A stretch of 64,000 bases of DNA from Agrypnia vestita (GCA_016648135.1 JADDOH010010890.1:1-64000), one strand, 5' to 3'. Counted from the stretch's first letter, positions 1-10,440 are shown. Notes: generated by a model not told the origin, from the letters alone. Numbers and translations: made by a program.

Positions 1-399
1 GCATTGTGATACAACATTGGGATTGATTTATCCTTTATAAGTAGATGTCGACTACGATAGTCTACATTACACCTAAATTTTTTTCAGAAAATCGTTACCA
101 ATGATACCGTCAAAAGGAATTGGAAAATCACTCTTTACCACGTGAAAAGGATAATTAATTATCTCGTTTGCTATACTAATTTTTAAATAGACATAACCGA
201 GAGTTTTATTAGGATTTTCTTGTGAGGAATCTATACCTATAATTAATAAAATTTCATCCTTGTTAATTTTTATATTTTCTTTTAAAACGTTTAATTTTAT
301 TAAACTAATGTCTGCACCAGAATCAATTAAAAAATTGTTCATATCTTTTATAGAGATGTTATTAATTTTAAGATTTACATAAGACGTGAAAAAGCGTTG
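1..399 (-). pseudogene. pol start: retropepsin-like aspartic protease, frameshifted and cut by window
   Basis: The frame contains LIDSGADISLI, the D-[ST]-G active-site motif of retroviral-type aspartic proteases, and about 65 residues later FDGIIGNDFL, matching the second conserved block (hydrophobic-hydrophobic-G-x-D). The protease would process the gag-pol polyprotein. The frame opens upstream of the first Met (YVNLKINN...), as expected for an internal pol domain. After GNDFLKK the frame stops at 73-75, but a neighbouring frame continues with NVDYRSRHL, the usual sequence type after the protease fold, so a one-base shift near 80-95 broke it. The rest of pol is outside the window. Confidence 0.75.
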
Positions 400-466
400 G
401 TTAATGTTCCTATTCGGCCTGATTTATGCACGAGAGATCCTTTAGACTGGCCAGTTCTAAAGTCTC

Positions 467-1367
467 TTACGCGTTTAAATTATCCGAATTATGATTTGTT
501 TTATTATGATTATGCTTTTGATCATTTTTATATTTTAGTTTAAAACAGTTTTCTATAGAATGATTATTTTTCTTACAATATTTGCAAAATAAGTTATTAT
601 TATTTTTATTATTAGCAGTCGTCGTATTGGATGATGAAGCTTGTGCTACATAACGAACGTTAGGCTTCTTATTTTTAAATCTACAATCAAATGTGTTATG
701 GTTGGTTTTATTGCAGATTTTACAATATTTACTATTAATATTATTAGAGTTATTTTGAATATTTTGATATTTTCTTACAACATCTCTTGATTTGATTTCT
801 TGTTCTTCCGCTAGTGCGACCGAAATTGCTCTTTCTAGAGTGTCTGGTTGGTGTGTTTTCACTGGTAGAATTAATTCTTCTTTTAGTCCGGTTATAAAAA
901 CACACTTAGCTTGGGATTTTAATAGATCTATGCAAGCTTCTCGACCGTCACTTGACATATTTTCTGATAAATTATTTAATAATTTTATATAGCAATTTTC
1001 TACCCTAGTAGAATACGAAATGACATTTTCGTTTGGTTTTTGAGTACAGGAATTTAATTCGAGTTGCCATTGATTGTTTGTTCGTTTATCTGAATACGCG
1101 GCTAGTAAATGTGATTTTAACATAGGAAAATTTTCAAAGTTTCTATTTCTTATTAGTGCTCTAGCATTACCAGTAATCTTACTTTCTATTAATGTGTACA
1201 AAATATTTTCTAAATTTTTATCTATTAATCGAAGGGGTTTTTTCACTATTGTCCAAAAACTCGAAAAGTTTTGTTTTATCTCCATCAAATTTGATTAACA
1301 TCTTCTCTGCAATATTTAAATCTATACACTTGTTGATTTTGGTGGTTTCTTCTTTCTTTACAGACAT
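467..1367 (-). pseudogene. gag-like polyprotein, frameshifted
   Basis: Nucleocapsid/capsid protein of an LTR retrotransposon. The C-terminal part has two CCHC zinc knuckles with C-x2-C-x4-H-x4-C spacing (CKICNKTNHNTFDC and CKYCKKNNHSIENC), which bind the element RNA, followed by a basic, Asn/His-rich tail. The best start is the ATG at 1365-1367. From there the frame reads a charged N-terminus ending near FDGDKTKLFEF and then breaks: within about 1240-1265 a one-base shift is needed to reach the long downstream frame, which stays open to the stop at 467. About 300 codons in all, a normal length for such a gag. The shifted frame and missing partner genes mean no function is expected. Confidence 0.8.
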
Positions 1368-1680
1368 CTTGAAGTATTATTATTTCACTTATTAATTTTT
1401 TTTTCTTGAATATGTTGATAGTTTAAAACTTGAGTTTTGAATGTTTGAACACAAAATTTGCACGGGGGGTGAACACAAACAATGATTGCGACTTACATGA
1501 ATAAAGTTGTAGTTGTCTTCATCTTCTTCCTTCTAGCAGCAGACTCGCTTCCACAGCACAGGTAGATGAGTTTAAAAAGGACTTGAACTCTCTGGATTTC
1601 AGTGATCTATCAAGACTTTTCCTGGACGTTGCCTTTGGGATATATATGATACTTGGTTGAAATATCAATCCCACTTTACT

Positions 1681-1690
1681 TCTGACACCA
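1681..1690 (-). other. Primer-binding-like site
   Basis: TGGTGTCAGA on the minus strand starts one base after the LTR end. A TGG start directly after an LTR is typical of tRNA primer sites; the tRNA was not identified. Confidence 0.45.
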
Positions 1691-1691
1691 C

Positions 1692-2036
1692 TGTAAACGA
1701 CCCTCTTCCGTCTCTTCCAAAGGGTCTTATTTAACAGAAATAATACTCTAACACGATGGTTGAGATTACTTTTTATTTGGATTAATTACAACAATTAATA
1801 AAAGCACAATTACATTGATGTGAACACTCCCGTAGTCAATCTACTTCTACTGAATCTATGTGAAGACTGATCAATAATGCATCTAGTTAGAGACAAGACT
1901 CTGCTTATATGGGATTCTAATCCAAACAATTAGGATGATAAGTATGGAACATCGGGCGGCTCCGGGTCAAAGTTACTTTATGATAAGACCGGGGTCGTTG
2001 TAGGGACTCTAATTGATATTAATATTGGAATTTACA
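1692..2036 (-). repeat. Putative 5' LTR of the gypsy-like element
   Basis: On the minus strand this 345-base stretch begins TGTAAA and ends TTTACA, giving TG...CA ends with 6-bp inverted termini. It holds a TATA-like CATATAAG about 125 bases from its start, and TTTATT runs on the plus strand supply AATAAA-type signals. One base later comes TGGTGTCAGA, placed where a tRNA primer-binding site is expected. Boundaries are inferred from these signals because the partner LTR lies outside the window. Confidence 0.55.
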
Positions 2037-2124
2037 TTTCTGTTTACAAAACTAAAATGTTTATTCCATGTTTATCATTCCTATACAATGTTGATTTATA
2101 TAATGGTTGGTATAGGTACATTAC

Positions 2125-2240
2125 AGTTTGTAAGCGAAGATGTAAGAATGCGGATGAGGCAAGAGTTGTGTGTCAGGACAGAAGAGTGTGGCGCTCTATC
2201 CTCTCTGCCTACCCCTACGGGGAAAACGGAAAGTAAGTAG
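2125..2240 (+). pseudogene. Non-LTR retrotransposon (family A) 3' coding end
   Basis: The + frame reads DEARVVCQDRRVWRSILSAYP, close to the extreme C-terminus of a LINE-type ORF2 whose relatives recur in this window at 2285, 3528, 8073, 8285, 29993, 53490 and 61190. Only the last 35 or so codons remain. It faces the fragment at 2285-2545 tail-to-tail. Confidence 0.7.
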
Positions 2241-2284
2241 TCCTTAAACTAATTAGAATATTTAATATTCTTCTGCACGTAAAT

Positions 2285-2545
2285 GACTAACTAACCATCT
2301 CGCCGTTTCCCCGCAGGGGTAGGCAGAGAGGATTGAACGCCACACTCTTCTATCCTGGCATACCACTTTTGCTTCGGCCATATTCATACATTCTCATACA
2401 ATTTGTACGGTTGTTGAGGCTTTTAACAGGGCCATCCTCTAATATTTGTTGTATCTAATCGTGCCATATCTTTCATGAATGCGAAAAACTCTATTCTTGC
2501 TGCCTTCAACACTCGCCTCATATGTGTTCTTAGCCACGATTGGTA
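2285..2545 (-). pseudogene. Non-LTR retrotransposon (family A) 3' coding end
   Basis: On the minus strand the frame fragment AEAKVVCQDRRVWRSILS is nearly the same peptide as the fragment just upstream on the + strand, and about 80 more upstream codons are recognisable with frame breaks. The two fragments converge, 45 bases apart, which could be two insertions or an inversion. Confidence 0.7.
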
Positions 2546-3527
2546 GCCATTACTATTTTCAATTTAACTTTAAACCTCGTATCCTTTGATGTTATGATGC
2601 TATCAATGCTATGATCAATGGTGGTATGATCATAGAATATCTATGTATTGTCATGGGACGTGGCTGTGGAAGGCAACTAAAAACTCTAAATTAAACTTTT
2701 ATTTATTACGCACAAGGTCACTGGACGAACACTGTCTTTAAATTTATAGTTACAAAATGTTTCTAGAATATTCCACATACTTGTTATTACACCGTTTCTT
2801 AATTCATATCATTTCATGTTTTATTGCTTCGATCACTTTCTAGAAAATTCCGTTCAATATTCGTATGCAGAAAAACTTCTCGCCCGTGGTAGGTACTTCT
2901 TTTGTTTAAATACAATCGCTGAAATATACGCCCTGGTCACACTGCGCTCGTTCCGTTGCTAATATCGCACTGGTTAAACGTCGATCTAAGACTGATGCGT
3001 CGTAGTGCGACGTTCCTTTCTTTTATAGGTAAATAAATGTCCTTCTCAATCTTACGAGATTTTACGATAACTGCCTGGTCGTTCCGAGATTCGTGTGGTT
3101 CATCCAGAAACTTCTAATATCTTTTGATTTTATTTTAAAGGTAGGGTGCTGTAAAAATGTTGATTACGTGTTTAAAATGTTAATTAAATTTCTTTCCAAT
3201 GACTGTACATCTCGTTTCAGTATTATAGAATGAATAAATTAGAAGCAAGTTCAGCACAGACTTTAATAGAATCAAGAAAGGTTCTGTGATATGCTTTGGG
3301 CATGTGAAATATACTGAACAATACCACTTTGGGTATTGATATATTCCATGTGTCTGAAGGGGTTTTCCGAAACAGGATTCTCCTACAACTTTGACCAGAT
3401 TTTATATTTTATTTTAATATGTATACTTTATAATATGTATGCCTTGAACATTTAGTTTGTAATATACATATTATTAAATAAATAAATTGAACTGAATTGT
3501 ATTGAGTGAGGGGATGAAAAAAAATTA
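2546..3527. other. Non-coding stretch around the putative LTR
   Basis: Apart from the LTR-like segment, I see only AT-rich sequence. A TTAAATAAATAAATT tail at 3472-3487 looks like a LINE 3' tail on the + strand. Confidence 0.4.
2649..3110 (-). repeat. Putative solo LTR
   Basis: The minus strand looks like an LTR: a TATAAAAG box near 3030, a CATCAGTC initiator-like site about 30 bases further, AATAAATAAAAG near the 3' end, and a CATGACA terminus at 2649. The terminal GGGAC[GA]TGGCTGTGG recurs at 63249. The 5' boundary and target duplication were not found, so the element class (gypsy or BEL) is open. Confidence 0.4.
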
Positions 3528-3672
3528 CGAGGCGAGTATTGAAGGCAACAAATTACGCTAGAGACCTGGCATGTTCAGTTAGACCAGATATTGGAGGATG
3601 GTACTGAAACTTTAATAATCGACAAGCGAGCATCAAAAGATGTATAAAAGGAAACGAGGCATTAGTGGAAAG
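3528..3672 (+). pseudogene. Non-LTR retrotransposon (family A) fragment
   Basis: A degenerate + strand reading matches the region before the C-terminus in other family A copies (an E-A-S-[IV]-E-G-[NS]-K stretch, then D-x-[IL]-L-E-D-G-like and a [KR]-x-C-[MI] cluster), with several frame breaks. Recognised only by comparison with the copies at 2285 and 29993. Confidence 0.5.
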
Positions 3673-4336
3673 CCAGCATACAAACTCTTCTGCCTACTAT
3701 TAAGTTACTTAGTTTGTTTATCACATTAGTCTGTAATGCATACATTTATTACTTCATGACATACGTAGTTTTTTTATACCTAATCGAAAGTGCTGCAGAA
3801 ATATTCGCGAAGACCAAACGAAAACGAAAGTGAAAACGAAATTTTTGTGAAAATATGTGCATATAGGTATATATATTTTTGAATCTTTTTAATTATTTAT
3901 TTATTTGTTCTTTTTACATAATTTAATACAATTTAACATTGAAAATAAAGGAAATAATTTATTCTACTATCTCTATGAGAGTCAGAGACTCGTCTATAGA
4001 GGAGTATTGCTGGTTTAAAGTTATAAATATGCATTAATAGTACAAAGCATATTTGAATATATAACAATGATTAAACAAGGCACACCTATAACATTGATTA
4101 ACTTTTGTTTTCTTTTCTTTCTTCTTCTTCTTTCTTTCTTTCTTTTGAATATGATATTAGTAAGAAGTAGTTGTAAATAGCCTTTAATTCTGTTTTGTTT
4201 GGCGATAATATTGAGGTGGGAGGTACAATTTGTTGTGAACTGACATCTTCAGACATATTCATGATCATATTATTGTGTTTAGTAGGTGTTTATATATTAT
4301 ATATGTATTATATGTTTTTTGGTTTCAATTTTAAAT
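3673..4336. other. AT-rich non-coding stretch
   Basis: No gene seen. A polypyrimidine run (CTTTCTTCTTCTTCTTTC type) lies at 4105-4147. The interval adjoins the 3' end of the minus-strand LINE fragment at 4337 and may include its 3' UTR. Confidence 0.4.
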
Positions 4337-4500
4337 TTATTCTGATCTGTTATTTTTATGATTGTTAGGGAATTTATTAAAGAATTTAATACCAAGAAAA
4401 GAAAATGATTTTGGGTTGTGGTAAAATTTAATTTGTGTATCTCTAAATCTCGTAGATCGAAAAGCGCTTCTTGTATTTAATGTATTTGTAATTTAAAAAA
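4337..4500 (-). pseudogene. LINE reverse transcriptase C-terminus (CR1/jockey-like)
   Basis: The minus-strand frame gives NTRSAFRSTRFRDTQ, then SFSFLGIKFFNKFPNN and a stop at 4337. This is the typical tail of CR1/jockey-group ORF2 proteins: an N-x-R block, then a G-[IV]-K-x-[FWY]-N-x-[LF]-P block. About 50 codons survive; upstream coding is lost. Confidence 0.6.
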
Positions 4501-4526
4501 TTTGGATTATCGTTTTTTTTTTTGTA

Positions 4527-4797
4527 TATATCGAGGGTAGAAAGGCAAAAGGGCGTTAGTGATTATTTAGAACTTCACAGGAGAGCAAAATAATGTTTAG
4601 TCAATCTGGTTTTGTCAATATTTCTTTTAGTATTACATGATTTCCATATGTGTTTTGGATTAACGAATATAGAAATCGTTTAATAATAAAATAAACTTTG
4701 ACAAAATCAGATTGACAGAACTTTATTTTGCTCTCCTGTAAAGTTAGAAATAATCACCAACGTCCTTTTGGCTTTCTACCCTCGATATCTATTATTT
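4527..4797. mobile_element. Fold-back element with long terminal inverted repeats
   Basis: Left arm 4529-4618 and right arm 4700-4795 are inverted copies beginning TCGAGGGTAGAAAG, with shared GGCGTTAGTGATTATTT and ACAGGAGAGCAAAAT blocks. The loop is about 80 bases and has no ORF. Both ends abut TA-rich flanks. The same repeats bound the GIY-YIG fragment at 24236-24956, so this looks like an internally deleted relative. Confidence 0.75.
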
Positions 4798-6189
4798 TTA
4801 GTACCATGAATTCTTTGTATAGTTGGGCACTTGGGTAGTCATTTTTTTCTTTAGAATTGTTTTAATTATCATTTTTTGTTTCTAATTTTTCTATAATAGT
4901 TTCTAATTTTGATATAGTGGTTTTATATGCCCCTCCCCGTTCCAATAATACCGTTCTGTAATTTGGATAATATACAAAAATTATTCTCATTTCCACGATT
5001 CCGCGTGAAAACATTTCTTACATTCAATCTTAAATACTACTTTAATTACACATGAATATAACGATTTTATTATTTGAAACTATTGTTTTGAGCTCAAATT
5101 TGAGTTAATCTCTCCTATTGTAGAAATGCTCAGTTAGTTTATACAGTTCTTTTTAGCGTATTAAATGTACGATCGGTGCCGCGTTCATAGGTGTCTCCAT
5201 TCTGCTTGTATCTAATCTTATTTATTGAGAAGTTGCGCGGGGGTAATATATAACGCTGTAAATCTCCGAACAGAGACAATGGGATCTCTCTCGACGGCGA
5301 CAGTCGGCCATTAAGGCGGACATTTTTTATTTGGCGTACAGAATTTTACGCTAAGCACACTAAATACGTCGGAATTTGTATTGATACTGTATTATAGAAT
5401 GGGCATCTTGAGAAGTGAAGGTCAACTTGTGCCTAAGCTAACGGTTGCTATGACTTTCAGGGTACACCGGGGTAGCTTGACAAAAAAGCATATTTCTTGC
5501 GCTGCATCGCATCCACTTATTTTTTTGATGACAATTGTAGTGTATAAAACTAACTAATTAACTAGCTAGCGAACTAACTGACGGTTAGTTTGAGGAGCTA
5601 CTTGTTGTAGTGAAACGCAGTTGTACTCGCTGTACAGAAACAAAATCGCCGCTATCCAGTCGACGAAATTAAAGGGTGACATATTTTAACACCTGTAAGT
5701 GGGTACATCTGCCAGTAGTAGCAGTTTTACAAATGATAATTGCTCTTGAAAAATGTTAGATTATTTAAAAAGCGTTATGTCAAAAGCTTTTGCTAATGCT
5801 AACAAGTACACAATTTCTGCTTTGTCTATAAAATTGTTACATATGCGTTTATCTCATCTTCGTCAATTAAATAGCGGAGGTTTTGCTTCTGAACCCCTCA
5901 ATTGTCTCAATTTCAAACTTATTATATATGTACGAATGTAACAGAGCTAGTTCACAACACTTTACAGACAGATTCCTACCAAAAATATCAGTCGAAAATG
6001 TATAAGCAACAATGTCCTAATAAATATTAATAATTATGAATTATTTCAATGTTTAAAAAAATACTATAAAATGATTAAAACCTTGCCAAAAAAATTGGTT
6101 CAAATTTAAAGACGAAAGAATTTTTAATAATATAAGTTACCTTAATGATAGTCTAACGTTTTACAGAAGACAAGTCAGAAATATTGAAA
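4798..6189. other. Non-coding stretch
   Basis: No recognisable gene or RNA. A 62-codon frame at 5753-5941 has no family features. The block 5210-5345 is more GC-rich than its surroundings but has no clear motif. Confidence 0.4.
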
Positions 6190-6620
6190 AATATAGTAGA
6201 CGATCACAGTATTGAAACATCTTTTTCCTCTTCAGCCGCTTTTGATTTCATTTTGGGCCGATTCTCCTTATTTTTCCTTTCCACGATTCCTTGTTCTGGG
6301 CCATCGCTTCATCCATCTGGGCATTCTTCGGATCCTTCTCTACACTACTTCAGCTGGGTCGACCTCTACCTCTTTTTAACTCCTGTATTTTTAATGCGGA
6401 ATTCACTGCATGATCGCCATGCCTCATACACGGTCATACCATTCCAGTCCCGATTCCCACACCGTTTCAGTAACAGGCACCACTTTAAAACTACCCCTGA
6501 TATGCTCATTTCTCACTCTGTCAAGGCTCGTTACACCCCCCAGACCATCGGAGCATCTTGTTTGGAGTTTTTGCTCCTGTACCTTCTTTACAGACCAGCA
6601 TTCTGAGCCGTAGAGAACCG
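6190..6620 (-). pseudogene. RTE-like reverse transcriptase C-terminal region
   Basis: The minus strand reads VLYGSECWSVKKVQEQKL, then GVTSLDRVRNEHIRGSFKV and LEWYDRV, followed by a stop. This is the order of the RTE-type region after the polymerase palm: YGSE.W, the R[VI]RNE[HY]I.G block, and a W[YF]GHV-like block. Past the stop, further RGRGRPS and WK.KIRRIGPK-like pieces continue in shifted frames. A decayed 5'-truncated insertion. Confidence 0.75.
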
Positions 6621-6849
6621 TTTTTCATTATTCATTAAAACGTAACTAAATAAGCATCATGCCGTTTCCAGGCTCTTCAGATGTACATATATATTAGCAT
6701 ACATCGACTAGTGACATCTCTCTTGTTCAGTAACTTTGCAATATTTGGTTTATTTGATTATGTCGTAGCTTTCGCGACCGTCCTTGGACTTAAACCCGCG
6801 AGGAATGTCTTTACTAATAGTTATAGGTTTTTCATACATGCCTACGCAT

Positions 6850-7526
6850 CAGTGGCGTGCAGTGGGTATAAACTTAGGTTATGCTGTGACCGACTATATA
6901 CCTGTTTTAAAAAAATATATATACGCATATACCTATAAGGGTATATACATTTTTTTTTAACTATACCTATATAATGAACTCTTTTGAGTAGCTTCAATCC
7001 ACAAAAATAACTGCACTATAAAAGAAGTATTGTAAACAATATTTCCTAAATATATAAATATTTTATATAGGTATACCTAATACGGCGAAAAATTTCAATA
7101 TATTTCGAAGACGATTTATATATAATTAAATCGGGAACAATACTAATTTCAGATATACGTTTCTTTTCACAAAAATAAATCAAACATTTTATGATATCAT
7201 TATATGACAGATCGTATTTGTCGTATTCGTATTTACATTTACCATAGAAAAGACAAAATTTACACCGAAAGTTTTGAGTGTTTTTTGTAAAAAATAACAT
7301 TTCTGCATGACGTGCGCCTGGCATAGAACCTTTCGAAGAAGGAATGAAGAATTGACATGAAGTTAAGCACAGAAAAGTCGGAAATAAAACTTCTAGCCGT
7401 AGGACGAATTACGGCTAGAATTTTAAATCAATTTTTTCTTAAGATAAGGATTACTTAATTAATATTTGTTTCTCAGAATCTTTACTAATGCACAGCTTTT
7501 TTGCTTGTATACGCTGCACGCCACTG
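6850..7526. mobile_element. hAT-type non-autonomous DNA transposon (MITE)
   Basis: The 677-base element begins CAGTGGCGTGCAG and ends with its inverse CTGCACGCCACTG. An identical 8-bp direct repeat CTACGCAT lies immediately outside each end (6842-6849 and 7527-7534). CAG-type termini with an 8-bp target duplication are the mark of hAT transposons. No transposase frame is present; a 92-codon minus-strand frame at 7046-7324 lacks transposase features. It was presumably mobilised by an element elsewhere. Confidence 0.85.
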
Positions 7527-8072
7527 CTACGCATATGTACTTAAGAAAATCTCATCATGTTACGACGGATGCATGAGATCAACATTAATCAATATTATTT
7601 GTTTACAGTACAATAATTTGATTATTTCCGCGCTCCCACGTCATATGGCAACTAAAATAAACATTGACAGCCGTCCGTGTCGCCTGGCAATATAAAACAA
7701 ACACGGTCTGCCGTCAATTCAATCGTGTGAAGGTGTGTGGTGACCGAGTCAAACGAATTAAATTATTTTGCTATTCTATCTTCTTGAGTATGTATATACT
7801 TACTTATAATTAATTGTAGAATGATTTACCACCGTTATCGGTGTTCTTCCTTATGAATGCATAATTATCGGCATAACTTTACATTAAAATTTCTTTTTAC
7901 AAAAAATACTTTCTATACATTAAGATAGTCGCCGAATTTCTGCCTGCAAACATACATTTTTTATGTGAGACATCTTTTTTCCCCGCTTCTATACGTGTCA
8001 TTGTAGCTTAATTAGTAAAACTGTCCATTAGTGGATATATTTTTTCCATGGATAATTTTTTTCTGTTTCTAA
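7527..8072. other. Non-coding stretch with a TATA-like site
   Basis: No gene seen. A TATAAAAC box at 7691-7698 is followed about 30 bases on by GTCAATTCAATCG in moderately GC-rich sequence, which could be a core promoter for the + strand, but no downstream coding sequence supports it. Confidence 0.25.
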
Positions 8073-8275
8073 TTAACTCATCATCACGCCGTTTCTCCGT
8101 AGGGGGAGGCAGGGAGGATAGAGCGCCACGTTATTTTCTTCTGATACAACTCTAACCTTATTCACATTAATATATCTTTTTCTAACAGGACCACCTTCCA
8201 GTTTGCTATCTTCTGAGGCCGTCCTCTTTTTCCTAGTTGTAATCCACGTGGATGGCCATATTAAAAGCTTCAACA
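8073..8275 (-). pseudogene. Non-LTR retrotransposon (family A) 3' coding end
   Basis: Minus-strand reading KRYINVNKVRVVSEENN aligns with the KVDEARVVCQDR stretch of the other copies; the following bases match the conserved CGCCGTTTC...GGCAGGGAGGAT end. Its 3' end points left, away from the copy at 8285-8400, forming an inverted pair. Confidence 0.65.
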
Positions 8276-8284
8276 GTTATACAG

Positions 8285-8400
8285 CGTGCATGAGAAAGTG
8301 CATGAAAATGGTCGAAGCAAAAGTGGTGTGCTAAGATCCAAGATAGAAGAATGTGGCGTTCTGTCCTCTCTGCCCACGGCGTGATGATTAGTTAGTTAAG
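8285..8400 (+). pseudogene. Non-LTR retrotransposon (family A) 3' coding end
   Basis: The + frame reads CMRKCMKMVEAKVVC and then breaks; the following bases match GTGGCGTTCTGTCCTCTC of the family end and stop at GGCGTGATGATTAGTTAG. With the copy at 8073-8275 it forms a divergent pair whose outer ends are both LINE 3' ends. Confidence 0.65.
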
Positions 8401-8518
8401 TTACTGAACAATTAAGTTCTTATTCTGTGGTTATTTTGCTAAGATCAGCTATATTTTTTTTCTTTTTTCTTCATTCTTTTCTTTCTACAGCGATTTATCT
8501 ATTTTTTAAAAATATACT

Positions 8519-8872
8519 TTCATGGAACTATGTTGTGATAAATCGTAACTTATAATAAATCAAATGTGATTTCATTTACATTTAAAAAAAATAGGCACCA
8601 TTTTAGTTTATTTTAAGGGAATGAATACTGTCTCTCTAAATAAGCTTTGCATTCATTCCTATATTATTTATTTTTTACTCTGGAGGTGATTTATATAAAT
8701 TTATTTTAATCATCATGGAACAATATTCTGATAAATCGTAACTTTATTAATACAATGTGATATCGTTAAAATGTATAAGATTCGGTGACATTTTTCAAAA
8801 CTGTATTTATGCAAAATGGTGGTTTATGGTAAGCGAATGAATATTGTCTCTCCAAATCAATGACCTGAGTCT
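8519..8872. repeat. Diverged tandem duplication, period about 193 bases
   Basis: Blocks at 8519-8660 and 8712-8872 share CATGGAAC[TA]AT, GATAAATCGTAACTT, an AATGTGAT block and GAATGAATA[CT]TGTCTCTC in the same order, with substitutions and small gaps. Probably an old duplication rather than a current satellite. Confidence 0.6.
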
Positions 8873-8884
8873 CGTTGTACAATA

Positions 8885-8985
8885 TCCGCCTTTTGTAACT
8901 GATCCATTTGCGACCGCGGACAGGATGCGAACCTCCAGCCGCCGGCGCAGTGTGGCGAATCCTGACCAATTAATTCCACTACACT
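8885..8985 (-). repeat. tRNA-like (SINE-type) sequence
   Basis: The minus strand has an A-box-like TAGTGGAATTAATTGG and, about 40 bases later, GGTTCGCATCC, a near match to the pol III B box GGTTCGANTCC, embedded in GC-rich sequence. No proper anticodon arm was recognised, so a tRNA-derived repeat is more likely than a tRNA gene. Confidence 0.4.
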
Positions 8986-9628
8986 TGTATTCTGTCAGTC
9001 ACGCCTGGTCCGCACCCACCAAGCACCCGGCCTAACCCGAAACAAATCACGTGTCGCGAGTAAAAAAAGGCAAATCAATTTAAGGTTGTATCTGTAGCTG
9101 CTAGGTTACGGAACAACCCTTCCGTCGAGTGCGAAATAATACAGCGTCGAAATGGGTGCGCGCATCTGACGTCTCGATGACGCTAAGTCGGACGGGATTT
9201 TGGAGGTTATTTGAAAAGCTAAGCAAAAAGTGAAGCTTTATCGCTTACTGTTGAGGAGGATTTTTGGCTGTTTGAATAACCTTCTAATTATATTGGAAAA
9301 ATTGGTCGAAAGAGCATTTGAGATATATAAATAATTATGGCTGTTCAGAATTTTCGAATCATTTATTGAAAAATTATTATAATATTGAATAATGTCGGTC
9401 TTTAACTGGATAATTTAGAATTATTAGAAACACAACCAAAATATCCCAATAATTTTGAATCAAAAATATTTTTCCATACCTTTTATCATCGTAATAATTT
9501 TGTATTACATGCATGCAGTCGCCTAATTATCATAAAATATTCCTTGATTTTTTTTTTAATTTTTCGAAGAGTTTTTCCAAATGTTGGTTTTCACTTTAAG
9601 CTTTCAAATAATTTTATTTACACCATTT
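8986..9628. other. Non-coding stretch
   Basis: GC-rich to about 9220, then strongly AT-rich. No gene or repeat family recognised. Confidence 0.4.
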
Positions 9629-9735
9629 TATTAGATACAAAATCTATATGTTTCGAGAACAATGTTCTTCTTTTCAGGATAACTCGAATACAAGCTATCC
9701 TAAAGAAGAGAATATTGTTCTCTAGTATCTAATAA
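9629..9735. repeat. Fold-back hairpin with a decayed hammerhead-like core
   Basis: Outer arms TTAGATAC and GTATCTAA (9631 and 9725) and inner inverted blocks fold the segment. On the minus strand, CTGAAAA (9677-9671) is followed by a hairpin AGAACATTGTTCT and then GAAAC (9654-9650), the order of a hammerhead core; G8 of CUGANGA is replaced by A, so cleavage would not be expected. Compare 24033 and 47896. Confidence 0.5.
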
Positions 9736-9924
9736 TGTAGTAGATATAAACTATTTTTTTAACACAAGTCTTTAATGAAATATTCTCGCATTATACTTTA
9801 ACGTCACATATTTATTAGGGTCATTTAACGACCTGTTAGGTGTACGTTAAAATATAAAGTAAAGATTCATTTTCGAAATTTTATATTATTTTATTTTCAA
9901 CAGAGGTTTATTTTTTATTACCCC

Positions 9925-9965
9925 GAAGAAGGAAAATATTTTTCCTAAATCGGTCGGTTGTTAAT
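9925..9965 (+). repeat. Decayed hammerhead-like hairpin
   Basis: CCGAAGA, then a hairpin GGAAAATATTTTTCC, then AAATCGGTCGG. The layout matches CUGANGA - stem II - GAAAC in other copies, but one core base on each side differs. Confidence 0.35.
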
Positions 9966-10139
9966 GCAAAATTCACATCTTTAAATACCAAGTCTATTGT
10001 ACAAGTTTGATTAAAAATGACCAATTACAATATTATTGCGGTAAATATTGAAAATATCAACAAGCGTCGTTTACAAGGTGCCCAAAAACCCGACGAACGC
10101 TTGGACGCCGTGAAAACTTGTCAGTAAATGGCAGATTGG

Positions 10140-10440
10140 GGCTACACGCGGCGCTTTTTTCGTCGGTAATTTATGGCGATCTTCCTTGGAATTTTAGGAA
10201 ATCGCCCGCGCGGTAATGGCGGACTATATTGGAAGGGATTTTTGAAGCGACGGCATTTTAGAAATCGGCCGATCCGCGGCGGCGGCGGTCCGGTGCCCGG
10301 ACAAATGGGCGCTCGCGCCCCGAGCGGTCGCCGGCAGAAAAACCCGCCGCGTCAAGTACGGAGGTGACTAATGCCGCATCCTGCGCGCTAATTACTCACG
10401 GGAGGCGCCCTCACGGAACGGGGGGCTCGTTTTAGAAATT
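10140..10440. other. CpG-rich island
   Basis: About 300 bases of markedly GC- and CpG-rich sequence inside AT-rich surroundings. The open frame across it is a composition artefact. It could be a regulatory region or a conserved non-coding element; nothing in the sequence decides. Confidence 0.4.

Larger units (their letters stand above)
1..2036 (-). mobile_element. 5' part of a gypsy-like LTR retrotransposon
   Basis: Read on the minus strand, the order is LTR (2036-1692), a primer-binding-like site, a leader of about 320 bases, gag, then the protease start of pol, which runs off the window at base 1. CCHC knuckles in gag followed by a retroviral-type protease in another frame are the usual order of Ty3/gypsy elements. 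Frameshifts in gag and pol make this a decayed copy. The reverse transcriptase, integrase and 3' LTR would lie outside the window, so clade assignment is open. Confidence 0.75.

Noticed and set aside
5753..5941. 62-codon frame with Ser/Leu-rich reading
   Set aside because: No family features and within the length expected by chance in this composition.
6184..6606. 140-codon + strand frame as a gene
   Set aside because: It is the antisense shadow of the RTE-like reverse transcriptase fragment on the minus strand.
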